From an uncultured Bacteroidales bacterium (GTDB taxonomy: Bacteria; Bacteroidota; Bacteroidia; Bacteroidales; WCHB1-69), in assembly GCA_946407715.1 (NCBI GenBank), contig CAMJPH010000002.1, positions 12,409 to 76,408 of the forward strand: a stretch of DNA of 64,000 nt, given 5' to 3'. The translations under genes and the position numbers were made by a program. The notes below the pieces were generated by a model. The model searched no databases. It saw only the letters and a program-made list of their open reading frames with translations, and was not told the origin of the DNA. Each line of letters begins with the position of its first letter. The first letter of the stretch is position 1. Positions 34,137 to 42,685 of the stretch are shown here, in pieces.

Positions 34137-35534
34137 TCATTCAGTAAGCGCTCTATAGTTTGTTTTTCCTGACTCAAACCTCGGTATCGCTTCAATGGAC
34201 TTTACAGCAAAAGATTTGGCAATCAGGCCTGTTTTTTCGGCCATCAACTGTTTCACCTCTTCCTGCAAACCATCTTTCGTGATATAGATTCTCATTTGGT
34301 TATCGTCTCCTGTACAGGCACACTCAATGCCGAAATGCTCCGATATGATTCGCTCGCATTGGTCGAGGCTGACACGCAGGCCGAAAAGTTTCAGGAAGCG
34401 TTTCAAACGGCCCACGATGTAGAAACAGCCGTCCTCGTCCATTTTAGCGATGTCGCCGGTGTGGTACACGCCGCAGAACTCATCACCTTTGGTCAAATCC
34501 TCAACACTCTCGGCATAGCCCATCGTGACATTCGGCCCTTCGTAAATAAGTTCGCCCTCTTTGTCTGGTTCTTGTATTTTATTGCCATTATCGTCAATCA
34601 AATACAAGTTTCCTTCTGGAATGGCTTTTCCTATACTTCCGCATTTTTGAACTGCCTTTTCCGGAGGAAGGAATGCCAATCGGGCCGTTGTTTCTGTTGT
34701 CCCAAAAGTGGCGAAGAAGCGCTTGCCCTTCTCTTCGGCGTAGTTGGCAAAAGCAGCGAACAACGTATCAGACAGTTTGCCGCCACCTTCCGCCATTGTT
34801 GTGAGACAAGGCAAATCCATCCTGAAAAAGCGCAGACGGTTCAAGATCTCATAGCTAAAGGGCACACCTGTGAAATTGGTACCCTTCTGCTCTTTGATAA
34901 ACTGCCAGTACCTGGGATTCATCAGGTTGGCTGCCACCAACAAAACGGTCGCGCCCGCATGAAGATGGCTGCAAATCACATTGAGGCCCATGGTGTATTG
35001 CATGGGCAAGTCTATAATGCCGCGTTCTTCAGGCGTCCATCCGAACGCTTTCGCGACATTTTTGGCATTGCTTTCAACATTTCCGTACTTGTGCCGCACC
35101 AACTTAGGGCTTCCCGTGGTTCCGGAGGTCGTCATCAGCAACGACAGGTCGGAGTGCATTTCAGGAGCTTTATTTCCTGTCTTACAAAGGACATAGTCCT
35201 TATACTGCAGAACAGTCTCAAAGCAAAAATCCGCGCATTTTCCTTCAGGCATCCAAAAATAGGACGGGTGGTAGGTCTCGCACAGATTGTCAAGCATCCC
35301 GCGATCAATGGCAGCGTTAATCAACAAGCAGACATCCTTGTTGTCGTATAATGCCAAAAGACCTGCCAAAGAGCCAACTTTGTTCTCACAGAGGCAGAAC
35401 ACCAGTTCACGCTTTGGCAAAGCGGCGGTGATATTCCCGCAGAAACCGACCAACTCGCCGTATGTCAGTTGGCCGCCAGCGTCGTCAACAGCCGCGAGAG
35501 CCGAAAATGGCTTTTGATCAATGTCGAAAAGCAT
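34137..35534 (-). CDS. AMP-forming acyl/aminoacyl ligase
   Basis: A 465-residue member of the adenylate-forming (AMP-binding) superfamily. Core motifs are the P-loop LMTTSGTTGSPKLVRHK (about 133-149), FATFGTTETTAR (about 273-284), YHTGDIAKMD (about 362-371) and the hinge VGRLKRFLKLFGLRVS with the late catalytic lysine region ESGKTNYRAL. It is shorter than acyl-CoA synthetases (about 540), nearer to DltA-like or ACP-loading enzymes. Its ATG overlaps the ACP stop by one base (TGATG; a TTG one codon earlier is unlikely), so it most likely charges that carrier with a carboxylic or amino acid. Confidence 0.88.
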   Translation of the reverse strand: MLFDIDQKPFSALAAVDDAGGQLTYGELVGFCGNITAALPKRELVFCLCENKVGSLAGLLALYDNKDVCLLINAAIDRGMLDNLCETYHPSYFWMPEGKCADFCFETVLQYKDYVLCKTGNKAPEMHSDLSLLMTTSGTTGSPKLVRHKYGNVESNAKNVAKAFGWTPEERGIIDLPMQYTMGLNVICSHLHAGATVLLVAANLMNPRYWQFIKEQKGTNFTGVPFSYEILNRLRFFRMDLPCLTTMAEGGGKLSDTLFAAFANYAEEKGKRFFATFGTTETTARLAFLPPEKAVQKCGSIGKAIPEGNLYLIDDNGNKIQEPDKEGELIYEGPNVTMGYAESVEDLTKGDEFCGVYHTGDIAKMDEDGCFYIVGRLKRFLKLFGLRVSLDQCERIISEHFGIECACTGDDNQMRIYITKDGLQEEVKQLMAEKTGLIAKSFAVKSIEAIPRFESGKTNYRALTE

Positions 35535-35770
35535 CAAAGTTCGATATTGTGGTTCTTCAAAATGTCAATTCCAGCCAAATAGGAGTTAAAGGCCATAACC
35601 TCGTCAGGCTCAAACTCGAAGCCGAAAGCATCCTCTATAACAGCTATCAAGCTCATCTGGCCGATAGAATCCCACTTATCGACACTGTCCATAGTGGCGT
35701 TTTCCACTTCCTCAAGCGAAATCTCAAGTCCTTCAACGAAGGCGTTCTTGTATTTTTCAATGTTTGTCAT
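35534..35770 (-). CDS. Acyl carrier protein (copy 3)
   Basis: A 78-residue carrier protein with the orthodox attachment motif: Ser35 in KWDSIGQMSLIAVIEDAFG. It overlaps the AMP ligase gene by one base and follows the transketolase C-terminal subunit gene by 9 bases. This layout makes it the probable carrier for a unit activated by the ligase or delivered by the transketolase. It differs from the tandem carriers at 7.5-8 kb, which lack Asp before Ser. Confidence 0.9.
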   Translation of the reverse strand: MTNIEKYKNAFVEGLEISLEEVENATMDSVDKWDSIGQMSLIAVIEDAFGFEFEPDEVMAFNSYLAGIDILKNHNIEL

Positions 35771-35779
35771 ATCTGTATT

Positions 35780-36754
35780 TTATTTGTTCATTTCGTTTTT
35801 TATTCTTTCGGCAATTTGCGGCGCTGTCAGTCCATGCTGTTCCCAGCAATAGCGCAAGTCGCCCAACTTGCAGAAGAAATCGTTTACTCCTATTCTGACA
35901 AGACGAGGAGTACCGGTCTTGTCAGACAAGTATTCAGCTATGGCACCGCCCAAACCGCCAATAATACTATGTTCCTCAACCGAAACAATCAATTTGGATG
36001 ATTTTATCGCCTTGTCTATGCAATCCGTATCCAAAGGTTTTATGGTGTGCATGTCCACCACATTGCAATGGATTCCTTCTGCTGCCAAAAGTTCGACTGC
36101 ATCAAGAGCTTCACGCACCATCATACCTGTTGCAATGACGGAGACATCCTCTCCCTCACGCAACACATTGGCCTTGCCAACTTGAAATTCAAAATCCTTG
36201 TCATAGACGATAGGACAATTCAACAAGCCCGAAAGCCGCACATAGACAGGTCCTTTCACATCATGAGCCGCGATGACGCACTTGATAGCTTCAAGGCTGT
36301 CAGCGGCAGAGAGTATGGTTATGTTCGGCAACGCTCTTGTGAAGGCAATGTCTTCTGTAGCCCAATGCGAGATTGAGAGCGTCTCCATAGCGAAGCCTGC
36401 CGAGTTACCGACCAGTTTCACATTAAAGTTGTGATACGCAAGATTGTGGCGCACAAATTCCAACGCCCGAGTCACAACAAATTCCGCGTAAGTACACGCA
36501 TATACGGCGCGGCCATCCTCCGAGGAAAGTCCCGCCGCAATTCCAACCATGCTCTGCTCGGAAATGCCTGCGTTGATGACCCTGTCGGGATAGTTGGTGT
36601 TGAAACGGTCAAGGCTGGCAATGGCGACACTGTCGGCCACAACAACCCTCATGTCCGGGTCTCTTTTGGCCAGTTCCATCATTCCGATGCCAGCCGCTGC
36701 CCCTTTTTGCCCTAATTTGGCGTATGCTTTAATCAATGCGGGATTAATGGCCAT
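35780..36754 (-). CDS. Split transketolase, C-terminal (PYR) subunit
   Basis: A 324-residue protein holding the pyrimidine-binding and C-terminal domains of a transketolase: DRVINAGISEQSMVGIAAGLS (with the catalytic Glu), YACTYAEFVVTRALEFVRH, and a C-terminal VSVEEHSIIGGLGGAIAEYL. The partner TPP-binding subunit is encoded 3 bases upstream. Split transketolases are common in sugar and antibiotic loci; they transfer a two-carbon ketol group. In naphthyridinomycin and quinocarcin pathways a related split enzyme loads a C2 unit onto a carrier protein, and here an ACP gene follows after 9 bases. Confidence 0.9.
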   Translation of the reverse strand: MAINPALIKAYAKLGQKGAAAGIGMMELAKRDPDMRVVVADSVAIASLDRFNTNYPDRVINAGISEQSMVGIAAGLSSEDGRAVYACTYAEFVVTRALEFVRHNLAYHNFNVKLVGNSAGFAMETLSISHWATEDIAFTRALPNITILSAADSLEAIKCVIAAHDVKGPVYVRLSGLLNCPIVYDKDFEFQVGKANVLREGEDVSVIATGMMVREALDAVELLAAEGIHCNVVDMHTIKPLDTDCIDKAIKSSKLIVSVEEHSIIGGLGGAIAEYLSDKTGTPRLVRIGVNDFFCKLGDLRYCWEQHGLTAPQIAERIKNEMNK

Positions 36755-36757
36755 ATT

Positions 36758-37585
36758 TTATCCTTTCTGTATTTCTTCCACGGCTTGACGGTACTGGTTC
36801 TCATTCAGTACCGACTGATGCCATGACTTGTTATTCTCAATAAAAGAAACGCCCTTGCCCTTGACAGTTTTGGCGATTATAGCGTATGGTTTGCCTTGAG
36901 GCTTGTGCGACAAGGCCTCTACAAGTTGATGTATGTCATGACCGTCAACAGTCACCGACTCCCAACCGAACGCCTCCATTTTCTTCTGCATGTCAAGCTG
37001 AGCCATCAGTTCCTCGGTGTTACCGTCAACTGACATGTAATTACGGTCGATGATGACGGTCAGGTTGTCAAGTTTGTAATGCGCCGCCGAGATAAATGAC
37101 TCCCATACGGAGCCTTCTTCACACTCGGCATCACCCAACAAGCAATAGATATGGTATTTCTGCTGTGTCTGTTTGGAAATAATAGCCTTTCCGACCACAA
37201 ACGACATTTCCATACCCAAGCTCATCGAACCGTATTCGTTGCCGATTTCCCTGTTAAGCTGATGTCCGACCAAAAAGCCGTCATTTTCCTCAAAGGAGTT
37301 CAGCACCTCAATGGGATAAAACCCCATTTCCGCCCTGGCGGGGAACTCTGCCAAACGAGCATGTTCCTTTCCTGCAATGAAACGATCCCTATCGTTCCAC
37401 AACGGGTTGTCAAGGTCAAAATTCAATATTGTTCCATAAAGAACAGCATATATTTCGATGCACGAGAGGCTGCCGCTGACATGGGCGCCCCTGCTGCCGG
37501 CTGCGAGGGCCATGTCCATGGCATGAAGCCGCATCCGTTTGCACATCGCTTTGATTTCCTCTTCTGTGAGTCTTTTTCTGTTCAT
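36758..37585 (-). CDS. Split transketolase, N-terminal (TPP) subunit
   Basis: A 275-residue transketolase N-terminal domain. SRGAHVSGSLSCIEIYAVLYG is typical, and the TPP/Mg motif is GDAECEEGSVWESFISAAHYKLDNLTVIIDRN (about 151-182). VDGHD and KTVKGKGVSF follow as in full transketolases. ATG at 37585 overlaps the SDR stop by one base (TGATG); the TTG one codon earlier is less likely. It is separate from any pentose-phosphate genes and forms a dedicated two-subunit enzyme with 35780-36754. Confidence 0.9.
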   Translation of the reverse strand: MNRKRLTEEEIKAMCKRMRLHAMDMALAAGSRGAHVSGSLSCIEIYAVLYGTILNFDLDNPLWNDRDRFIAGKEHARLAEFPARAEMGFYPIEVLNSFEENDGFLVGHQLNREIGNEYGSMSLGMEMSFVVGKAIISKQTQQKYHIYCLLGDAECEEGSVWESFISAAHYKLDNLTVIIDRNYMSVDGNTEELMAQLDMQKKMEAFGWESVTVDGHDIHQLVEALSHKPQGKPYAIIAKTVKGKGVSFIENNKSWHQSVLNENQYRQAVEEIQKG

Positions 37586-38310
37586 CAACGACCTCCGTCA
37601 ACTTTTATGATTTCTCCGTTAATATAAGATGCCTGTTCAGAAGCCAAAAACAACGCCACCTGCGCTATTTCCGCCTTCTTCCCAAGCCTTCTCAATGCTG
37701 ATTCAGATGCTAGTTTGGTGAGCATTTCATCACTATACTGGTGTATCATCTCCGTTTCAACTGGGCCTGGAGCTATAGCATTCACTCTGATGCCCATTGG
37801 TCCCAGCTCTTTGGCCAAACACTTGGTCATCATCATCACGGCTGCTTTGCTGCTGCCGTAGGCTATTTTTCCTGGTTGGGGCTCTATTCCTGCAATAGAT
37901 CCCATATTAACGATAACGCCTTTTCTCTGACGCGCCATCTTTTTCGAGACCTTTTGTATGATTTGCAGCATAGCGAAATAGTTCACATCGAACAGTTTCC
38001 GTATGTCGTCGATTTTCGACATATTCAGCAAACCCACTGTGGATATTCCCGCGTTGTTTATCAAGACATCCACTGTTTCATTCTCATCCAAAATCTGCTT
38101 GATGCCACTGTTTACGCTTTCCGTGTCGCTCATCTCAAAATAAACGGGCTTCACCCACACCCCGTTGGAAGACGCCGTTTCGTTCAGCCACGCTTCATGT
38201 TCCGGTGTTGACTTTCTCGCACATGCCCAAATGTTATAGTCTGCTGCAGCAAAAGTTTCCACCATCGCCTTGCCGATACCTCTGTTGCTTCCTGTAATGA
38301 TTGCGTTCAT
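37585..38310 (-). CDS. SDR oxidoreductase
   Basis: A 241-residue classical SDR: TGSNRGIG (6-13), INNAG (about 84-88), catalytic Ser138, Tyr151 and Lys155 in YGSSK, and a C-terminal INGEIIKVDGGR. ATG at 38310 lies 2 bases after the preceding SDR stop. It belongs to a different branch from the three NP[YF]SL-type SDRs (it lacks that N-terminus). It is coupled to the split transketolase, so it may reduce the keto group created by C2 transfer or act on an ACP-bound beta-keto group. Confidence 0.85.
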   Translation of the reverse strand: MNAIITGSNRGIGKAMVETFAAADYNIWACARKSTPEHEAWLNETASSNGVWVKPVYFEMSDTESVNSGIKQILDENETVDVLINNAGISTVGLLNMSKIDDIRKLFDVNYFAMLQIIQKVSKKMARQRKGVIVNMGSIAGIEPQPGKIAYGSSKAAVMMMTKCLAKELGPMGIRVNAIAPGPVETEMIHQYSDEMLTKLASESALRRLGKKAEIAQVALFLASEQASYINGEIIKVDGGR

Positions 38311-38312
38311 GA

Positions 38313-39071
38313 CTAACAAGTTAGGGTTTTCCCTCCGTCAATAACCAAAGCATGACCCGTGATGTATGAAGAAGCATCAGACAGCAGGAATACAATTGCA
38401 TTGGCAATTTCTTCCGGTTCCGCATAGCGTTTGAGCGGGTATGACTGGATGTCTTTTGCGACCTCCTCCTCCGAATACACAGCATTTTTCACTATGTTGG
38501 TGTTCACACGGCTCGGGTTCACACTGTTGACACGGATATTCCGTGTCGCGAACTCCAAGGCGGCGTTCCTCATGAACGCATCCAAGGCATTTTTCGAGAC
38601 GGCATACATCACACCGCCCATCGAGACCATTTTCACTCCACTGATGGATTCCGTGAAGACAATAGAGCCTCCCTTGTTCACCTTCTTTTTCTTATAGAGT
38701 TTTTGGGTCAGATACATCGGAGCAAATGCGTTGATGCTCACTATACGGTTCATATCCTCATCGTTCAAAAATTGTATCGGGAGGACCTTGGAAATGCCGG
38801 CATTGCACACCAGACCGTCTATCGTTGGCAGCGCTTTCACAAGCTCATCCAAAGCATTATCGTTGGTCAGGTCGGCGACAAACATCTGATGCCCATTCGG
38901 TGTTTCCACATTCAACATATCCAACGTTTCCGTCAACGTTGCCTCGTTGATGTCAGTCACCATGAGCGACGCACCCATTTTTGCACAAGCAACAGCTGTT
39001 GCTCTACCAATCCCTCCACCTGCGCCGGTGACAAGGATGACTTTTCCGTCTAATGAAAATGGATTATACAT
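38313..39071 (-). CDS. SDR oxidoreductase, FabG-like
   Basis: A 252-residue classical SDR with TGAGGGIG (15-22), VCNAG (about 88-92), Ser142, Tyr156 and Lys160 in YAVSK, and LVIDGGK at the end. It is the closest local relative of the SDR at 5677-6438; both share GINTFAP/SINAFAP and TQKLxKKKK motifs. With the neighbouring SDR it forms a tandem upstream of the transketolase genes. Two consecutive reductases in one module suggest two successive carbonyl reductions or separate substrates. Confidence 0.85.
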   Translation of the reverse strand: MYNPFSLDGKVILVTGAGGGIGRATAVACAKMGASLMVTDINEATLTETLDMLNVETPNGHQMFVADLTNDNALDELVKALPTIDGLVCNAGISKVLPIQFLNDEDMNRIVSINAFAPMYLTQKLYKKKKVNKGGSIVFTESISGVKMVSMGGVMYAVSKNALDAFMRNAALEFATRNIRVNSVNPSRVNTNIVKNAVYSEEEVAKDIQSYPLKRYAEPEEIANAIVFLLSDASSYITGHALVIDGGKTLTC

Positions 39072-39123
39072 TTTGGAACTCTTTAGATTGACTGTTATTA
39101 CACTTTATCAATAAATTTCTATT

Positions 39124-41397
39124 TCAGGCATTTCCGAATTTCAGATGAACGGTGTATCTGTCGGGGAAATCGTTGAATCTAACCACACTCAAAGGGTGAT
39201 AGGCCGCAGTAACCTTTGAGACATGCTTCATTATCTCATCCAATTCTTCACGGCTGAACATCGGGCCGACAGCTTGTTGCAGGCCCACGCCAGGGCGCGG
39301 ATTAAATTCGATCAACATAGGAACCTCATCGGGTGTAAGTGAGAAATCCCAACCTACAACACCTAACTGGGGAATACGTCCATGCAACGCGAGTGCCGCC
39401 GCCTTGATCTTGTCCCAACAATGAATCTCGTTCGGAACCTCGTCGGCCAACTCCGGCACATCCATCACATAATAAGAATAACGCTTGCGATCGGTAAGCC
39501 GACCTGTTTCAACATTGACTCCAGTATAGCCACCACCGGAACAAACATTATCCATCACCGACCCTTGACTTCCGAAACGCATACACGCATACAACACTTT
39601 GCGGAGACCTTTGAAATCTCTGTAGGTCACCACACGGACAGTATTCACCGACGAAGGGTTGAACTGCGCCATCAAAGGATGCTGTTCCACAATTTTCTGA
39701 AAAGTGAAATCATAGCGGTATTTGTCAAAGAGAGCCTCATAGTCCTGCCTACTGCTTTGACCTGAAACTTTCATTACGCCATGTCCGCCAAAGGTTTCCA
39801 CTGACGGTTTCAGGATAGTGTCTTTCCCATAATTCAACAAAGTATCAATTGCCATTTCCCTGGTGAGTTCCCGGCCTTGACCATCATACAAGAAACCGTT
39901 AGCATTGTAAACCACCTCCTCCGGCATCAGCACGCCAAGTCCGGGATCCGGGAGACCGAGAATACGCTTCTGCATATTCTTGTCCATATACGCCGGAACG
40001 AAGTCGTAGCGGTCAAGATAGGGATAGATGTAATGCACCGCCATTGAACGTGTCACGTAATGATCAGCCTTTATGCCCGAAACACGACTGTAGTATTCGG
40101 CATCCAGTTGTGACACATTGAATCCCCATTTCTTAAAATAGGAGTTTTTCTTGCTCACATATTTTTTCCAATCAAAACTGGGGCACATTTCATTGGACAA
40201 GAACATCTGGGTGTCAAAATGTTGGTATCGCTCTGACACGGAGGGGGAAACCCATTTCCACAAACGGAAAGCGATGTTCGCAAATTTCATCTTGATGTCG
40301 TAACTCATAACCTCAAGAGTGCTATTTAACAACTTTTTATGTATGCGGTACAACAAGCCTGTCTTCTCTTTTATCAAACAGCCCAAACAGAAACGTGACA
40401 ATTTCTCTTTTACAGGCCTTGTCTTTCTTTTTTCAACAACATTTGCTTCGGACAATTCCGTGAAACAGTGATTCACCTTGGCACTTTTCCCCCGCAATGT
40501 CAACCCTAATATCACCCCCTTCCGTTCCGCCCGGCTAACAATTTTATAGCTCAAGGTGTTTACCGCCTTAAAGGAGTTCACCGTAGGTATTTCTTTACCT
40601 TTCAGTTCCTCATCAGTAGGATAATAGGAAATCCTTGGTTTTACGATATATCTATCCGGAAAAGCAAAATTGCCCAAATTCATGGCAATCACCCTCTTCC
40701 GATACTTTATGGTCGGTTGCACGATATGCGCATGGCTTGCAATCACGCCATAAGCTCCGGCCCCGATAATCGAACGGGCTTCCTTCACCTCCTGCATTTG
40801 GGGATAGACAGATCCCTCTGTCCCCCAATGGGGCAACACAAAAACATAATCATATACAGCCTTGTATTTTTTTACATCAGCAATAACTTTGTTTTTGTCG
40901 TAAATATTAATCCCACCTACCTGACTTGTCGGGTGATATCCTTCACCTCTGTAGAAATATTGATATTCTTGAAGGTAACCCAGCAAACATATCGTCTTTC
41001 CTTTACATTTCAACACAGTGGGAGCGCTTGCTTCCTCTTCATCATGTCCTGCTCCAAAATGAGCGATTCCGTGTTTGTCCAGCAAATCCATAGTATGGTA
41101 CAAACCCTCCAAATCACAATCGCAGGAGTGGTTATTTGCGAGACTTACAGCATTTATACCCATGTCCACAAGCATTTTAACACTTTCGTCTGGGGAAAAG
41201 ATTATCGTTCCCAGTTCGGGGGTGTTTTTCTTGTGGCAAAGAATGGAACCATCACCAAACGCGGACTCCAAAGTGCCAATCCTAAGGTCAAAGGATGACA
41301 AATGGTCAATTACAGCCTGGTCAACACCACCTGTACGGACAAACGCGCCGCCAGGCATTATATCGCCAACGAAAGCTATGTTAATTCCTTTCCCCAT
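39124..41397 (-). CDS. CapA - ATP-grasp fusion protein
   Basis: A 757-residue two-domain protein. Residues about 5-335 are CapA: AFVGDIMPGG, SLANNHSCDCD, LPHWGTEGS, IASHAHIVQP and AMNLGNFAFPDR. After a basic linker, residues about 380-757 are a TupA-like ATP-grasp domain: ILKPSVETFGGHGV, FQKIVEQH, SVNTVRVVTYRDF and MLIEFNPRPGVGL. The second half is nearly the same protein as 17815-19008. ATG at 41397 starts exactly at the CapA nucleotide strand; the 18 codons of open frame before it look unrelated. The fusion implies that CapA and this ATP-grasp type act on one reaction or one substrate. It sits between the SDR pair and fnlC. Confidence 0.9.
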   Translation of the reverse strand: MGKGINIAFVGDIMPGGAFVRTGGVDQAVIDHLSSFDLRIGTLESAFGDGSILCHKKNTPELGTIIFSPDESVKMLVDMGINAVSLANNHSCDCDLEGLYHTMDLLDKHGIAHFGAGHDEEEASAPTVLKCKGKTICLLGYLQEYQYFYRGEGYHPTSQVGGINIYDKNKVIADVKKYKAVYDYVFVLPHWGTEGSVYPQMQEVKEARSIIGAGAYGVIASHAHIVQPTIKYRKRVIAMNLGNFAFPDRYIVKPRISYYPTDEELKGKEIPTVNSFKAVNTLSYKIVSRAERKGVILGLTLRGKSAKVNHCFTELSEANVVEKRKTRPVKEKLSRFCLGCLIKEKTGLLYRIHKKLLNSTLEVMSYDIKMKFANIAFRLWKWVSPSVSERYQHFDTQMFLSNEMCPSFDWKKYVSKKNSYFKKWGFNVSQLDAEYYSRVSGIKADHYVTRSMAVHYIYPYLDRYDFVPAYMDKNMQKRILGLPDPGLGVLMPEEVVYNANGFLYDGQGRELTREMAIDTLLNYGKDTILKPSVETFGGHGVMKVSGQSSRQDYEALFDKYRYDFTFQKIVEQHPLMAQFNPSSVNTVRVVTYRDFKGLRKVLYACMRFGSQGSVMDNVCSGGGYTGVNVETGRLTDRKRYSYYVMDVPELADEVPNEIHCWDKIKAAALALHGRIPQLGVVGWDFSLTPDEVPMLIEFNPRPGVGLQQAVGPMFSREELDEIMKHVSKVTAAYHPLSVVRFNDFPDRYTVHLKFGNA

Positions 41398-41478
41398 ACA
41401 CAATGTAAACCTTGTTTGCCTATATTTCGGCCGAAGCGAACTATGAGACACTCGTTCCTTTATTCCTTGAAAAGCGCC

Positions 41479-42630
41479 CTATTTTCTCCACACCATCTTG
41501 TTCACGATGCCCGTGTAGCTTTGGATGATTTTCACAACTTTTGTGGAAACATTCTCATCCAAATAATCAGGGACGGGGATGCCATGGTCTCCATTACGGT
41601 TCATTTCCACTGCGCAATCCACAGCCTGGAGCAAAGACCCCTCGTCAATGCCGGCAATGAAGAAACAGCCCTTATCCAAAGCCTCGGGACGTTCTGTGCT
41701 CGTGCGGATACACACCGCAGGGAAAGGATGCCCCACACTTGTGAAGAAGCTGCTCTCCTCGGGAAGGGTACCGCTGTCGCTGACAACCGCAAAGGCATTC
41801 ATCTGCAAGCAGTTATAATCATGAAAGCCCAACGGCTCGTGTTGGATGACACGCGGGTCGAGACGGAAACCGCTCGATTCCAACCGTTTGCGACTGCGCG
41901 GATGACAGCTGTACAGAATCGGCATGTTATATTTCTCCGCCATGGCGTTAATGGCGCTGAAAAGACTCAAAAAATTCTTCTCTGTGTCAATGTTCTCCTC
42001 CCTGTGTGCAGACAACAATATGTATCTGCCCTTTTCAAGTCCAAGACGTTTGTGGATATCGGAGGATTCTATTTCGTTGAGGTTATTGTGAAGCACTTCG
42101 GCCATAGGACTTCCTGTAACGTATGTGCGTTCCTTCGGCAGGCCGCAATCGGACAAATAGCGGCGCGCATGTTCGCTGTAAGCCATGTTCACATCACTTA
42201 TGATATCGACAATGCGCCGATTGGTTTCCTCGGGCAAACACTCGTCCTTGCAACGGTTTCCTGCTTCCATGTGGAAGATGGGGATGTGGAGACGTTTCGC
42301 GCCTATGACGCTGAGACAGGAGTTTGTGTCACCCAAGACAAGCACCGCGTCCGGTTTGATTTCCGCCATCAACTGATAACTCTTGGCGATGATGTTGCCC
42401 ATCGTCTCGCCCAAGTCACTGCCCACGGCATCCATATACACTTCCGGGGCCTCAAGTTTCAAGTCTTTGAAAAAGATACCGTTGAGGTTGTAGTCGTAGT
42501 TCTGTCCAGTATGCGCAAGAATACAGTCGAAATATTGTCTGCACTTGTTGATGACCGCTGCCAAACGGATAATTTCCGGCCGTGTGCCAACGATAATCAA
42601 AAGTTTTAATTTGCCGTTATATTTAAACAT
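41479..42630 (-). CDS. fnlC: UDP-GlcNAc 2-epimerase family (FnlC/WbjD/CapG)
   Basis: A 383-residue non-hydrolysing UDP-N-acetylglucosamine 2-epimerase homologue. IIVGTRPEIIRLAAV, HTGQNYDYNL, FHMEAGNRCKDECLPEETNRRI and the SDSGTLPEESSFF stretch are family marks. As the third gene of the fnlA-fnlB-fnlC order it should perform the last step to UDP-N-acetyl-L-fucosamine (UDP-L-FucNAc), 2-epimerisation of the talosamine precursor. Taken alone it could be WecB (UDP-ManNAc), but the neighbours decide for FnlC/WbjD. Confidence 0.9.
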   Translation of the reverse strand: MFKYNGKLKLLIIVGTRPEIIRLAAVINKCRQYFDCILAHTGQNYDYNLNGIFFKDLKLEAPEVYMDAVGSDLGETMGNIIAKSYQLMAEIKPDAVLVLGDTNSCLSVIGAKRLHIPIFHMEAGNRCKDECLPEETNRRIVDIISDVNMAYSEHARRYLSDCGLPKERTYVTGSPMAEVLHNNLNEIESSDIHKRLGLEKGRYILLSAHREENIDTEKNFLSLFSAINAMAEKYNMPILYSCHPRSRKRLESSGFRLDPRVIQHEPLGFHDYNCLQMNAFAVVSDSGTLPEESSFFTSVGHPFPAVCIRTSTERPEALDKGCFFIAGIDEGSLLQAVDCAVEMNRNGDHGIPVPDYLDENVSTKVVKIIQSYTGIVNKMVWRK

Positions 42631-42685
42631 GGTGTAACAATTTTTTTACGTTACTATTGAATGGTCAATTGTCCAAGTTAGTGTC

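Noticed and set aside
41302..42609. Plus-strand open frame of 435 codons
   Set aside because: Antisense to fnlC and the CapA fusion, both of which have unmistakable motifs on the minus strand.
41479..42630. Assignment as wecB for UDP-ManNAc synthesis
   Set aside because: Gene order fnlA-fnlB-this gene fits the UDP-L-FucNAc pathway better; no ManNAc dehydrogenase of WecC type is adjacent.
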